Source: Microbacterium enclense
GTDB taxonomy: Bacteria; Actinomycetota; Actinomycetes; Actinomycetales; Microbacteriaceae
DNA: 64,000 nucleotides
Direction: 5' to 3'
NCBI RefSeq assembly: GCF_004022425.1
Contig: NZ_RBZY01000005.1
Location: 1 to 64,000 of the forward strand
Shown here: positions 43,380 through 52,460 of the stretch, in pieces
How positions within the stretch are numbered: position 1 is the first letter of the stretch
Layout of the letters: each line of letters begins with the position of its first letter
Notes under the pieces: model-generated
Told to the model about the DNA's origin: nothing
Databases searched by the model: none
The model's input: only the letters and a program-made list of their open reading frames with translations
Made by a program: the position numbers and the translations under genes

Positions 43380-44573
43380 TCAGACCAGCGCGAGCAGGAC
43401 GCCGCCGACGGCCCCCACGATCACCACGATCCACGCGGGAATGCGGAACGCCGTCAGCAGCACGAAGCCGACGAGCGCGAGCACGAACGGTCCGGGTCCT
43501 GTGACGGCGGTGGTGAACACCGGCGAATAGAGAGCGGCCCCCAGGATGCCGACGACGGCCGCGTTCGCCCCGCGCATGGCCGCACGCACCCAAGGCCTCT
43601 CGCGCAGCGCGTCCCAGAAGGGCAGCACCCCCACGAGGATGAGGAACCCGGGCAGGAAGATCGCCGCGAGCGCGACGGCCGCGCCCACGATCCCGCCGGG
43701 ACCGACGGCCGAGACCGAGCCGAGGTACGCCGCGAAGGTGAAGAGCGGACCGGGTACCGCCTGCGCGGCGCCGTAGCCCGCGAGGAAGGCGTCGGGCGAC
43801 ACCCATCCCGTCTGCACGACCTCGGCCTGCAGCAGCGGCAGGACCACGTGCCCGCCGCCGAACACCAGGGCGCCGGAGCGGAAGAAGGCGTCGGCGAGCG
43901 TGATCACGCCCGAGCCCGTCGCGGCCGCGAGCACGGGGAGTCCGACGAGCGCCAGGGCGGCGACGGCCAGGCAGCCGATCCCGACCGCGCGCGACACCCC
44001 GAACGACGGCAGCGACTCCCCCGGCTGCTCCGCGGCGCCACGCAGCAGCACGAGTCCCGCCACGATGCCGATAGCCAGGGCCCCCACCTGCCCGACGGAC
44101 CCCGGTGCGAAGATCGCGAGGGCGGCGGCGACCACGGCGACCCCGGCACGCGGAGCGTCCGGGGTGAGTGAGCGCGCCATCCCCCAGACGGCCTGAGCGA
44201 CGATGGCGACCGCGACGATCTTCAGACCGTCCAGGATGCCGTCACCCACCGGGCCGCCGAACAGGGACGCCCCGGCGGCGAACGCGACGAGCAGCACCGC
44301 CGACGGCAGGGTGAAGGCCAGGAACGCGGCGACGGCGCCGAGGAAACCGGCCCGCTGCAGACCCATCGCGAAGCCGACCTGGCTGGACGCGGGGCCCGGG
44401 AGGAATTGGCAGAGCGCGACCAGGTCGGCGTAGGCGCGGTCGTCCATCCACCGCCGGCGGCTGACGAGGTCGTCGCGGAAGTAGCCGAGATGAGCGATCG
44501 GCCCGCCGAACGAGGTCACGCCCAGGCGCAGGAAGGCGAGGAAGACCTCGGAGACGGTGCCGGCTCGTGTCAT
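43380..44573 (-). CDS. chrA: ChrA family chromate transporter (two-domain)
   Basis: A 397-aa membrane protein of the CHR superfamily, which exports chromate in characterised members. Two homologous halves are visible: LRLGVTSFGGPIAHLGYFRD with LCQFLPGPASSQVG in the first, and FRSGALVFGGGHVVLPLLQ with GYGAAQAVPGPLFTFAAYLG in the second. FGGP/FGGG and PGP are the family motifs. About 10-12 helices. AGGAAG precedes the ATG. No chromate-sensing regulator is adjacent, so physiological substrate is uncertain. Confidence 0.92.
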   Translation of the reverse strand: MTRAGTVSEVFLAFLRLGVTSFGGPIAHLGYFRDDLVSRRRWMDDRAYADLVALCQFLPGPASSQVGFAMGLQRAGFLGAVAAFLAFTLPSAVLLVAFAAGASLFGGPVGDGILDGLKIVAVAIVAQAVWGMARSLTPDAPRAGVAVVAAALAIFAPGSVGQVGALAIGIVAGLVLLRGAAEQPGESLPSFGVSRAVGIGCLAVAALALVGLPVLAAATGSGVITLADAFFRSGALVFGGGHVVLPLLQAEVVQTGWVSPDAFLAGYGAAQAVPGPLFTFAAYLGSVSAVGPGGIVGAAVALAAIFLPGFLILVGVLPFWDALRERPWVRAAMRGANAAVVGILGAALYSPVFTTAVTGPGPFVLALVGFVLLTAFRIPAWIVVIVGAVGGVLLALV

Positions 44574-44618
44574 CCGTTCTTCCTAACGTCGGCGGGGAAA
44601 CGGCGGGTGAATCGACGA

Positions 44619-45575
44619 TCAGCCGCGCGGGGGCCGTAGGAGCGTGTCGACGAGGCGGAGGGTCTGCGCCGTCCGGTCCTGGTCGGTCGTGACGTCGGCC
44701 CCGCGGATGGCGTCGCGGAAGCGCTCGACCTCGCCGATCATCGGGTTCTCGGGTGCCTCGACCACGATGGTCTCGGCCGCCCCTCCACGCGGGGCCAGGA
44801 CCAGCCGCCGTGGTGCGTCGATCGCATCGATCGTCAGGGAGGCGTCCTCGCCCTGGATCTCGCTCGGCAGGGCCGTATCGGTGATCTTCGACCAGGCCAC
44901 GTCCGCCACGACGTCGTCGTACTCGGCGATGGCGCTGCCCAGTCCGTCCGTGCCCGAGGCGATGCCGACCCGTGCCCCCGTGATCGACGTCGGTTCACCG
45001 AACAGCTGGACGAGCGCGTGCAGCGGATAGACGCCGAGGTCGCGCAGCGCACTGCCGCCCAGGGACGGATCGAAGATGTTGGTCTGCTCTCCCGCGAGCA
45101 CGTGATCGTAGCGCGCGGAGCGCTTCTCGTACCGGAACGAGATCCGCCGCACACGGCCGACCCGCGGCAGCACAGCCTGGATGGCCCGGATGCCGGGGTC
45201 GTAGGCCGTGCGCATCGCTTCCAGGAGCACGACCCTGCGCTCACGCGCGCGCCCGACGAGGTCGTCCCACTCGGGGGCCGTGAGGGTCGCCGGCTTCTCG
45301 ACGAGCACCGGGATGCCGGCATCCACTGCCGTCCGCACCTGCGCGGCGTGCACGGCGTTGGGGCTGGCGAGATAGACGGCGTCGACGTCGCCCGACGCGA
45401 GCAACGCCTCCAGGCCGACGGCGGTGCCCGCGGCACCGACGCGATCGGCGAACTCCGAGGCCCGGCCCGCGTCGCGTGACGCGACGCGGCCGAGCGCGAC
45501 ACCGTCGACGGCGTGGACGGCGTCTGCGAGACGCTCGGAGATGGAACTGGTGCCGACGATGCCGATGCGGATCAT
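44619..45575 (-). CDS. Gfo/Idh/MocA family NAD(P)-dependent oxidoreductase
   Basis: A 318-aa oxidoreductase. N-terminal Rossmann fold IRIGIVGTSSISERLADAV, AVYLASPNAVHAAQ and the conserved VLVEKPATLT (EKP motif); the C-terminal alpha/beta domain contains GGSALRDLGVYPLHAL, the usual active-site region with Asp and His. Substrates in this family are sugars, inositols or related alcohols; none can be assigned here. ATG 45575 follows GGGGAC. It is divergent from the polysaccharide deacetylase gene. Confidence 0.9.
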   Translation of the reverse strand: MIRIGIVGTSSISERLADAVHAVDGVALGRVASRDAGRASEFADRVGAAGTAVGLEALLASGDVDAVYLASPNAVHAAQVRTAVDAGIPVLVEKPATLTAPEWDDLVGRARERRVVLLEAMRTAYDPGIRAIQAVLPRVGRVRRISFRYEKRSARYDHVLAGEQTNIFDPSLGGSALRDLGVYPLHALVQLFGEPTSITGARVGIASGTDGLGSAIAEYDDVVADVAWSKITDTALPSEIQGEDASLTIDAIDAPRRLVLAPRGGAAETIVVEAPENPMIGEVERFRDAIRGADVTTDQDRTAQTLRLVDTLLRPPRG

Positions 45576-45688
45576 GTCCCCATCTTCGCGCCCCGATTCT
45601 CCGCACGCCCCATCCGGGTCTGCGTGAAACGTCCCGCTAGGATCGCCCTGATCGTGGGGACGATCACCACACGCGGGGGGAAGATCCG

Positions 45689-46840
45689 ATGACCACGCGC
45701 GCGCAACGACGCCGCCGGATGTCGCGGCGCGCACGGCTGCGCCGCACGATCACCGCGCTGGTCGCGGTGGCGCTCCTCGTCGGCGGCGTGACGGCCTTCG
45801 CGGTCCTGCGCGATCCGGCCACGCCGTCCGCGGAGGCGAAGCCGACGGCCACAGCACCATCGCCCCCTGCCCCGACCCCGCTCCCGACGCCCCTCACACC
45901 GGCGCAGAAGCTGCTCGGCACGACGAGCGACCCGACGGCCTGCGCGGTGTCGTTCGCGGGCGACGGCCTCGCCCTCGACCCTCAGCTCGAGACCCAGGAC
46001 CTGCGCTACGACCGGCTTCCGATCCCGCAGATCGACGGGCGTGTCTTCGCGGGGTGGTACGCCACCGCCGCGGACGCGGCCGCGCTCTCGATTCCGGGAC
46101 GGGTCAACGGCGCCGATCTCGTTTCCTGCACGGGCCGTCAGAAGACGCTCTTCGGCGCCTGGACCACACCCGAGGCGAATGCGGCGGAGGACGCCGGCAT
46201 CCCGATTCTGATGTACCACCAGTTCACGCGACGGCCCGAAGGAGAAGACGGATGGCTTCGCGCGAACTACATCCACGTCGGCGACTTCGACGCGCAGATG
46301 GCCTACATCCAGGAATCAGGCTTCTATCTGCCCACGTGGGACGAGCTGAGCGCATTCATCGACGGGACGCTCTTCCTCCCCGCGCACTCGGTCGTCATCA
46401 CCGACGACGACGCCGACAGCTCCTGGCTGGAACTCGCCGCACCGATCGTCGACGGTCGCCACCTCCTCACCACCTCGTTCGTCATCACCTCCGCGCGCAG
46501 CGAGGGCACGCCCAACCGGTTCGTCCTGCAGCGCTCTCACACGCATGACATGCATCGGGCGGGGGCGAGCGGGAAGGGCCGCATGGTCGACGAGGATGCC
46601 GCCACCATCGCCGCGGACCTCGAGCAGTCGGCCATGATCCTCGGCGCGAAAGAGGTCGTGGCGTATCCCTTCGGGCACTACGACGACACGACCAAGGAGG
46701 GTCTGCGGCAGGCCGGGTTCGAACTCGGCCGCACGGTCGAGCACGGGTACGTGCACGTCGGAAAAGACAAGCTGGCGCTGCCCGTGATCCGGATGAACTA
46801 CGGCATGACCGTCGAGGATCTGAGGGATGCCATCGGCTGA
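45689..46840 (+). CDS. Membrane-anchored polysaccharide deacetylase (NodB domain)
   Basis: A 383-aa surface enzyme. An Arg-rich N-terminus and one transmembrane helix (about 21-41) are followed by a Pro/Thr-rich linker. The NodB domain starts at about 170 (GIPILMYHQFTRRPEGED). Motif 1 is VVITDDDADSS, keeping the Asp-Asp pair but with Asp for the usual Phe. Motif 2 is RSHTHDMH, the SHTYDLH-type His pair seen in PgaB/YxkH-like members. AYPFGHYDD is the conserved YPxGxYD. GGGGGGAAG precedes the ATG. Likely trims acetyl groups from a wall or capsule glycan. Confidence 0.9.
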   Translation: MTTRAQRRRRMSRRARLRRTITALVAVALLVGGVTAFAVLRDPATPSAEAKPTATAPSPPAPTPLPTPLTPAQKLLGTTSDPTACAVSFAGDGLALDPQLETQDLRYDRLPIPQIDGRVFAGWYATAADAAALSIPGRVNGADLVSCTGRQKTLFGAWTTPEANAAEDAGIPILMYHQFTRRPEGEDGWLRANYIHVGDFDAQMAYIQESGFYLPTWDELSAFIDGTLFLPAHSVVITDDDADSSWLELAAPIVDGRHLLTTSFVITSARSEGTPNRFVLQRSHTHDMHRAGASGKGRMVDEDAATIAADLEQSAMILGAKEVVAYPFGHYDDTTKEGLRQAGFELGRTVEHGYVHVGKDKLALPVIRMNYGMTVEDLRDAIG

Positions 46841-46975
46841 CGGTCGCCCGCTACGCCCCGGTCACGCGGATGAACGCCCCGCTAGCTCTCAGCTAAATAA
46901 TCCACAATGCTCATTTGGGCACGCGTCGGCCGTTCTACGCTGTGTATCCCCGGCTTCACCGAAACGCGAGCACTC

Positions 46976-48100
46976 ATGGACCTATCCGTCATCGTTCCGA
47001 CCTTCAACGAGGGTCCGAACGTCGCCGAACTCGTCCGTCGAACGACGGCCGCGCTGCCCGGTCGCGCCGTGGAGATCATCTTCGTCGACGACTCGACCGA
47101 CGACACTCCCGACATCATCCGCGCCGTCGCCGCCCAGTCCTCCGTTCCCGTCCGGCTCTTCCACCGCGACCAGCCCGTGGGCGGCCTCGGCGGAGCAGTC
47201 GTCGAGGGCATCCGGGCTGCGACATCCGATTTCTGTGTCGTCATGGACGGCGATCTGCAGCACCCGCCGGAGGTCATCGCCGAGTTGCTGTCGCGCGCCG
47301 AGGTCGGCGACGCCGACGTCGTCGTCGCCTCCCGCTACATCGCGGGCGGCACGTCCGATGGACTCGCGAACGCGGTACGCACCCTGGTCTCGCGGGGGTC
47401 GACGATGCTGACCAAGGCGATGTTCCCGCGGAAGCTGCACAATTGCTCCGACCCGATGACCGGCTTCTTCCTCATCGACCGCCGTGCGCTCGACGTCGAA
47501 GACCTGCGTCCGCGCGGGTTCAAGATCCTCCTCGAGATCCTCGCGCGCAAGCAGATGCGGGTGGCCGAGGTGCCGTTCTCGTTCGCCCCCCGCTTCGCCG
47601 GTGAGTCGAAGGCCTCGTTCAGCCAGGGCCTGCGGTTCCTGACCCAGTTGACCATGCTGCGGTTCGGCAGGATGTCGGCGTTCGCGGTGGTCGGCGGCCT
47701 CGGGGCGGTGGCCAACCTCCTCATCACCTGGGGGCTGACCACTCTCGGCGTGCAGTACCTCATCGCCTCGGTGATCGCGAGCGTTCTGACCATCATCGGC
47801 AACTTCCTCGCGCTCGAGTACCTCGTCTTCGCCGACATGCGCGCCGAATCCGGTCTCATGCGGCACCGGTTCCTCAAGTCGTTCACGTTCAACGGCATCG
47901 AGGCGATCGTGCGCATCCCGTTGCTGTGGCTGCTCGTGAGCGCGGCGCACCTCCACGTGGTGATCGCGACGGCTCTGACACTCATCGCCGCCTTCGTCGT
48001 CCGCTTCGTCTACCACGCGCTGGTCGTCTACGCGCCGAAGAAGAACCGGCTCTCGCGCCTCCCCCTCCCCGAGACGCTCGAGGACGAGCTGACCGCCTGA
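46976..48100 (+). CDS. GT2 glycosyltransferase fused to a GtrA-like membrane domain
   Basis: A 374-aa polyprenol-phosphate sugar synthase type protein. The N-terminal GT2 domain has LSVIVPTFNEGPNVAELVRR, FVDDSTDDTP, VVMDGDLQHPPEVI (DxD-like DGDLQHP) and YIAGGTSDG, matching dolichol-phosphate mannosyltransferases. From about residue 230 a GtrA-type domain of four helices follows (MSAFAVVGGLGAVANLLITW). The preceding 135 nt are relatively AT-rich and probably hold the promoter. Start at MDLSV; an in-frame ATG 69 nt upstream has no ribosome binding site. Presumably supplies lipid-linked sugar for wall glycan. Confidence 0.92.
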   Translation: MDLSVIVPTFNEGPNVAELVRRTTAALPGRAVEIIFVDDSTDDTPDIIRAVAAQSSVPVRLFHRDQPVGGLGGAVVEGIRAATSDFCVVMDGDLQHPPEVIAELLSRAEVGDADVVVASRYIAGGTSDGLANAVRTLVSRGSTMLTKAMFPRKLHNCSDPMTGFFLIDRRALDVEDLRPRGFKILLEILARKQMRVAEVPFSFAPRFAGESKASFSQGLRFLTQLTMLRFGRMSAFAVVGGLGAVANLLITWGLTTLGVQYLIASVIASVLTIIGNFLALEYLVFADMRAESGLMRHRFLKSFTFNGIEAIVRIPLLWLLVSAAHLHVVIATALTLIAAFVVRFVYHALVVYAPKKNRLSRLPLPETLEDELTA

Positions 48101-48144
48101 CGGCCTCCGAGCCGCGGCTCGTCTCGGCGGCGTACGCTGGAAGC

Positions 48145-48399
48145 ATGTCCGACGCATCCATCCGCATGTTCGGCGCCGACTGGTGCCGTGATTGCATTCG
48201 TACGAAGAAGCAGCTCGACGACCTGGGCGTCGCCTACGAGTACGTCGATCTGGTGGCCGACCCCGCCGCGGCCGACGTGGCGAAGGAGATCTCGGGCCGC
48301 ACGAACATCCCGGTCGTGGTCTACCCCGACGCCTCGCACCACGTCGAGCCGTCCAACGCCGACGTCGAGGCCAAGCTCCGCGAGCTCTCGCTGATCTGA
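48145..48399 (+). CDS. Mycoredoxin/glutaredoxin-like protein
   Basis: An 84-aa thioredoxin-fold redox protein. The active site is WCRDC, the FGADWCRDCIRTKKQL context of mycoredoxin-like actinobacterial proteins that reduce mycothiol mixed disulfides. The cis-Pro is in TNIPVVVYPD. It is 44 nt downstream of the glycosyltransferase gene. Confidence 0.9.
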   Translation: MSDASIRMFGADWCRDCIRTKKQLDDLGVAYEYVDLVADPAAADVAKEISGRTNIPVVVYPDASHHVEPSNADVEAKLRELSLI

Positions 48400-48410
48400 C
48401 CCCGCCCCCG

Positions 48411-49346
48411 ATGCTCACCGCCGCGTGGCCGGTCCGCCGACACGCGACCGGTGAGATGGGAACGGCGCTCCCGGCATTCGTCGATCACCACGTGCACACG
48501 CACCTGGTCGACACACCCGCACTGCCGGCGCGAGGGATCGCCGCCGTCGTCGATCTCGGCGGAGATCCGGCGTACCTCGCTCGGCACGCGTCCGGGCTCC
48601 CGCGCGTTGCCTTCGCCGGGGCCTTCCTCACCGTGCCGGATGGGTACCCGACCGGGCGTTCTTGGGCACCGGATGCCATCGTGCACCGGGTCTCGAACCC
48701 GTCCCGGCACCCCGGGGAACCGGGCGGAGCCCGCACCGCGGTCGATGCTCAGGCCGACGCCGGCGCGTCCGTCATCAAAGTGGCTCTGAACGCCGACGCG
48801 GGGCCGGTGCCCTCCGACGAGATTCTCGCGGCCATCATCGCCGCCGCTGCCGAGCGAGGCCTGGACGTGGTCGCCCACGCGCAGGGGACGGGGCAGGTCG
48901 AACGGGCGATCGAGGCGGGTTTCGCAGCTCTCGCGCACGCGCCGTTCGACGACTCGCTGTCGCGACGACTCATCGCCCGGGCCGCCGATGCCGGACAGAT
49001 CTGGATCTCGACGATCGACATCCACCGCGGGTCCGCCCGCGCCCGGACCGTCGCCCACCTCAGTGCCTTCGCGGCGCGGGGTGGGCGCGTCCTCTACGGC
49101 ACCGATCTCGGAAACGGCCCACTCCCTGTCGGCGTCAATCGCCGCGAGCTCCTCGCTCTGCAGGAGGCGGGGATCCGCGGCGATGCGCTCGTGGCATCCC
49201 TCACCGACGCCTGGCCCGCGCGCTCCGGCATCGACGCCGTCCGCAGCTTCATCGCCGGCCCTGCCCCCACCGACCGCGACGACCTCGCCACGTGGTTGTC
49301 GCACGCGGTCGTCGTCCCGACCGAGGAGCTCACCCGTGTCGACTGA
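48411..49346 (+). CDS. Amidohydrolase-superfamily protein
   Basis: A 311-aa metal-dependent hydrolase. The metal set is complete: HHVHTH near the N-terminus, Lys in VIKVALNAD (probable carboxylated Lys), His in VVAHAQG, His in ALAHAPF and Asp in LYGTDLGNG. ATG 48411 is 12 nt after the mycoredoxin stop; an internal ATG at 48456 is an alternative. It overlaps the kynureninase start by 11 nt, so it is coupled to tryptophan catabolism or to use of a related aromatic amide. Substrate unknown. Confidence 0.85.
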   Translation: MLTAAWPVRRHATGEMGTALPAFVDHHVHTHLVDTPALPARGIAAVVDLGGDPAYLARHASGLPRVAFAGAFLTVPDGYPTGRSWAPDAIVHRVSNPSRHPGEPGGARTAVDAQADAGASVIKVALNADAGPVPSDEILAAIIAAAAERGLDVVAHAQGTGQVERAIEAGFAALAHAPFDDSLSRRLIARAADAGQIWISTIDIHRGSARARTVAHLSAFAARGGRVLYGTDLGNGPLPVGVNRRELLALQEAGIRGDALVASLTDAWPARSGIDAVRSFIAGPAPTDRDDLATWLSHAVVVPTEELTRVD

Positions 49347-50574
49347 CCCGCTCGCCGCCGAGGCCCTCGCCCTCGACACCGCCGACCCCCTCGCCACGCA
49401 CCGGGACGCGTTCGTCGACGCCGAGACGCCGCTCGTCTACTTCGACGGCAACTCGCTCGGAAGGCCTCCTCGCGCGACCGCACAGCGGCTATCCGACTTC
49501 GTCACCGCCGAGTGGGGCGGCCGCCTCATCCGCGGGTGGGACGAGTCGTGGATGGAACTGCCCTTCGCGATCGGCGACCGCCTCGGGGCGCTCGCCCTCG
49601 GTGCAGCGGCGGGGCAGACGGTCATCGGCGATTCCACCACCGTGCTGCTCTACAAGCTGCTGCGGGCCGCGCTCGCGGAGCGGTCGACGGCCGAGCCTGC
49701 CCGCGTCGAGATCGTCGTCGGCCGCGACGATTTCCCCACCGACCGCTACCTCGTCGAGGGGATCGCCGCAGAGCGCGGCGCGCGGGTCGTATGGGTGGAG
49801 GTCGACACCTCCCGCGGGGTCGACGCCGAGCAGCTCCGCGCGGCCGTCGGCCCGCGAACGGCGGTCGTGCTGCTCAGTCACGTTTCGTACCGGTCGGGGT
49901 ACCTCGCGGATGCCGAGACCCTCACGCGCATCGCCCACGACGCCGGTGCCCTCGTGCTGTGGGACCTCTGCCACTCCGCGGGCTCGGTGCCGGTCGAACT
50001 CGACGCGTGGGACGTGGATCTCGCCGTCGGCTGCACGTACAAGTACCTGAACGGCGGCCCGGGGGCGCCGGCGTTCGCGTACGTCGCGGCACGCCACCAG
50101 GCGACGCTCGCCCAACCGATTCAGGGCTGGATGGGCGCGGCGGACGTGTTCGCGATGGGACCGGAATACCGACCCGCCGACGGTATGCGGCGGTTCCTGT
50201 CGGGAACCCCGCCGGTGCTCGCGATGCTCGCGATGCAGGACACGCTCGACCTCATCGAGGTTGCCGGGATCACTGCGATCCGCGCCAAGTCCGTGGCCCT
50301 GACCGAGTTCGCGCTGCGGGTGAGCGATGGCATCCTGAGTCCGCTCGGTGTGAGCCTCGCCTCGCCCCGCGATCCGGCCGAGCGCGGCGGCCACCTGACG
50401 CTGTCGCACCCCACGATGCGCGCCGTGACGGCGCGGCTGTGGCGGCAGGACGTCATCCCCGACTACCGCGACCCTCACGGCCTGCGGATCGGCCTCGCTC
50501 CGCTGTCGACGAGCTTCACCGAGACGCTCACCGGTCTCGTCGCCGTCGCTGAAGCGGTGCGCGCGGAGAGCTGA
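49336..50574 (+). CDS. kynU: Kynureninase
   Basis: PLP enzyme splitting kynurenine to anthranilate and alanine. 412 aa. YFDGNSLGRPP is the N-terminal signature, WDLCHSAGSVPVEL carries the PLP-ring Asp, and the PLP lysine is in GCTYKYLNGGPGAPAF. FLSGTPPVLAMLAMQ and a C-terminal LRIGLAPLSTSF complete the family pattern. GTG 49336. Neither tryptophan 2,3-dioxygenase nor a recognised kynurenine formamidase lies in the window. Confidence 0.95.
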   Translation: MSTDPLAAEALALDTADPLATHRDAFVDAETPLVYFDGNSLGRPPRATAQRLSDFVTAEWGGRLIRGWDESWMELPFAIGDRLGALALGAAAGQTVIGDSTTVLLYKLLRAALAERSTAEPARVEIVVGRDDFPTDRYLVEGIAAERGARVVWVEVDTSRGVDAEQLRAAVGPRTAVVLLSHVSYRSGYLADAETLTRIAHDAGALVLWDLCHSAGSVPVELDAWDVDLAVGCTYKYLNGGPGAPAFAYVAARHQATLAQPIQGWMGAADVFAMGPEYRPADGMRRFLSGTPPVLAMLAMQDTLDLIEVAGITAIRAKSVALTEFALRVSDGILSPLGVSLASPRDPAERGGHLTLSHPTMRAVTARLWRQDVIPDYRDPHGLRIGLAPLSTSFTETLTGLVAVAEAVRAES

Positions 50575-50621
50575 TGCGCGCCCGCCGTCGAGCAGACCCG
50601 CGGGAGGTCTAGCCTCGGAGG

Positions 50622-52370
50622 GTGGTCGACCCCCTCCTCATCGTCGTCGTCGGGATCGTGGTGATCTCGCTCGTCACCGTGATCGCGCCGCGGTTCAACG
50701 TCGCCGGGCCCCTGGTGCTCATGGCCATCGGTCTCGGCGTGAGCCTGCTGCCCTTCGTGCCCGCCTTCGCCGTGCCCCCCGAGGTGATCCTCATCGGCGT
50801 CCTGCCGCCGCTGCTGTACTCGGCGGCCGTGCAGCTTCCCGCGATCGAGTTCCGACGCGACTTCGGCCCCATCGCCGGGTTGTCCGTACTCCTCGTCGTG
50901 CTGAGCTCCCTGGGGCTCGGGCTGTTCTTCGCCGCGGTGATCCCCGGACTCGGACTCGCCCTGGGCGTGGCGCTCGGCGCGATCCTGAGTCCGACGGATG
51001 CCGTGGCCACCTCGATCGCGAAACGCCTGGGCATCGCACCGCGCGTCGTCACGCTGCTCGAGGGCGAGAGCCTGCTGAACGATGCGACCGCGCTCGTCCT
51101 GCTGCGCACGGCGGTGGCGGCTCTGGCATCCGGGTTCGCCTTCGCCGACGCGGTCGCCAACTTCGCCTGGGGCGTGCTGCTCGCGCTCGCGCTCGGCGCA
51201 CTCGTCGGGTGGGGGAACCTGCGAGTACGCGAGCGGGTGAACAATCCCGCGGCCAACACCGCCCTCAGCTTCACCGTCCCCTTCATCGCCTACCTCCCCA
51301 CCGAGCACCTCGGCGGTTCGGGCCTCGTCGCCGCCGTCGTCGCGGGGATCGTCACGGGCCAGGGCGCCGCCCGACGCTTCACCCCCGAACAGCGGGTCAG
51401 CGATCGACTCAATTGGCGCACGATCGAGCTGATCCTCGAGGGCGGTGTCTTCCTCGTGTTCGGTCTCGAGTTGAAGGACATCGTCGGCGCCAACCTCCGC
51501 GAGCATGAGGGGCTCTGGTACGGCACGTGGCTCGCACTGTCGGCGTTGGGGATCGCCCTCGCGGTACGCGCCGTGTACGTCGCGGGACTGATCTGGGTCC
51601 AGGGACGCAGGGGTCGGAACAGCCCCCGACACCGTGAACGCGCGAAGCGCATCAGCGAACGCGTGGACCGGATCGAAGAGGCCTATCGCGCCGACCCGAC
51701 GACTCTCGCCCGCCGCGGGGAGGTCGATCACGCACGTGCCGAGCGACGCTTCTCCTGGGTGCGTCACCGGGTCGCCAGCACGATGGCCGACCTCGACTAC
51801 TACCGCGACAGCCCGCTCGGGTGGCGGCACGGCATCATCATCGTGTGGGCGGGGATGCGCGGCGTCGTGACCCTCGCCGCCGCGCAGACCCTGCCGAACG
51901 AGGGCGTCGAAGACCGCCCGCTGCTGATCTTCGTGGCCTTCCTCGTCGCCCTGTTCAGCCTGCTGCTGCAGGGACTCACGCTCGCGGTCGTCGTGCGCGG
52001 CGTCGGACTCTCGGAGGGCGGCGGCGAAGGACCCACGCGCGACGAACAGCGTGCTCTGGATGCCGAGCTCCGCCGCGCGGCGGTCGCCGCCGTCACCTCG
52101 GGGACGTTGACCCGCCGCGACGGCCAGCCGTTCCCCGCCGACCTCGTCGAGCGCGCCGGCGCGCGGTTGACGCGACCGCCGGACGACGACGTGACGGCTC
52201 GGGCACGTGACCTGCTCGAGCTGCGGCTCGCCTCGATCGACGCGATGCGTCAGGAACTCAACCGCATCAGCCACGGGGGGCGCTACAGCACAGCAGCGCT
52301 CCGCCATGCCCTCGCCGAACTCGACGCCGACCAGCTGAGCCTCGAACTGCGCATCGACGGCGAGGACTGA
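50622..52370 (+). CDS. CPA1-family Na+/H+ antiporter
   Basis: A 582-aa membrane antiporter. About 12 helices occupy residues 1-410, with ILSPTDAVATSIAKRLG (the ion-binding Asp region) and LLEGESLLNDATALVLL typical of NhaP/CPA1, and GLVAAVVAGIVTGQ. A central charged loop (about 325-395) and a C-terminal soluble helical domain (about 450-582) are present. The start is GTG 50622, 47 nt after kynU. Expected to export sodium and regulate pH. Confidence 0.92.
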   Translation: MVDPLLIVVVGIVVISLVTVIAPRFNVAGPLVLMAIGLGVSLLPFVPAFAVPPEVILIGVLPPLLYSAAVQLPAIEFRRDFGPIAGLSVLLVVLSSLGLGLFFAAVIPGLGLALGVALGAILSPTDAVATSIAKRLGIAPRVVTLLEGESLLNDATALVLLRTAVAALASGFAFADAVANFAWGVLLALALGALVGWGNLRVRERVNNPAANTALSFTVPFIAYLPTEHLGGSGLVAAVVAGIVTGQGAARRFTPEQRVSDRLNWRTIELILEGGVFLVFGLELKDIVGANLREHEGLWYGTWLALSALGIALAVRAVYVAGLIWVQGRRGRNSPRHRERAKRISERVDRIEEAYRADPTTLARRGEVDHARAERRFSWVRHRVASTMADLDYYRDSPLGWRHGIIIVWAGMRGVVTLAAAQTLPNEGVEDRPLLIFVAFLVALFSLLLQGLTLAVVVRGVGLSEGGGEGPTRDEQRALDAELRRAAVAAVTSGTLTRRDGQPFPADLVERAGARLTRPPDDDVTARARDLLELRLASIDAMRQELNRISHGGRYSTAALRHALAELDADQLSLELRIDGED

Positions 52371-52460
52371 CGGGTGGGACCGGGCATGCCGAGGCAGACC
52401 GGACCGGGCGCACAGGCGGCCAACAGCGGGGCGTACGGCAGAATGGATGCGGAGGTGCCC

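Noticed and set aside
45665-45688. A riboswitch between the oxidoreductase and deacetylase genes
   Set aside because: The gap is only 113 nt between divergent genes and shows no recognisable conserved RNA core.
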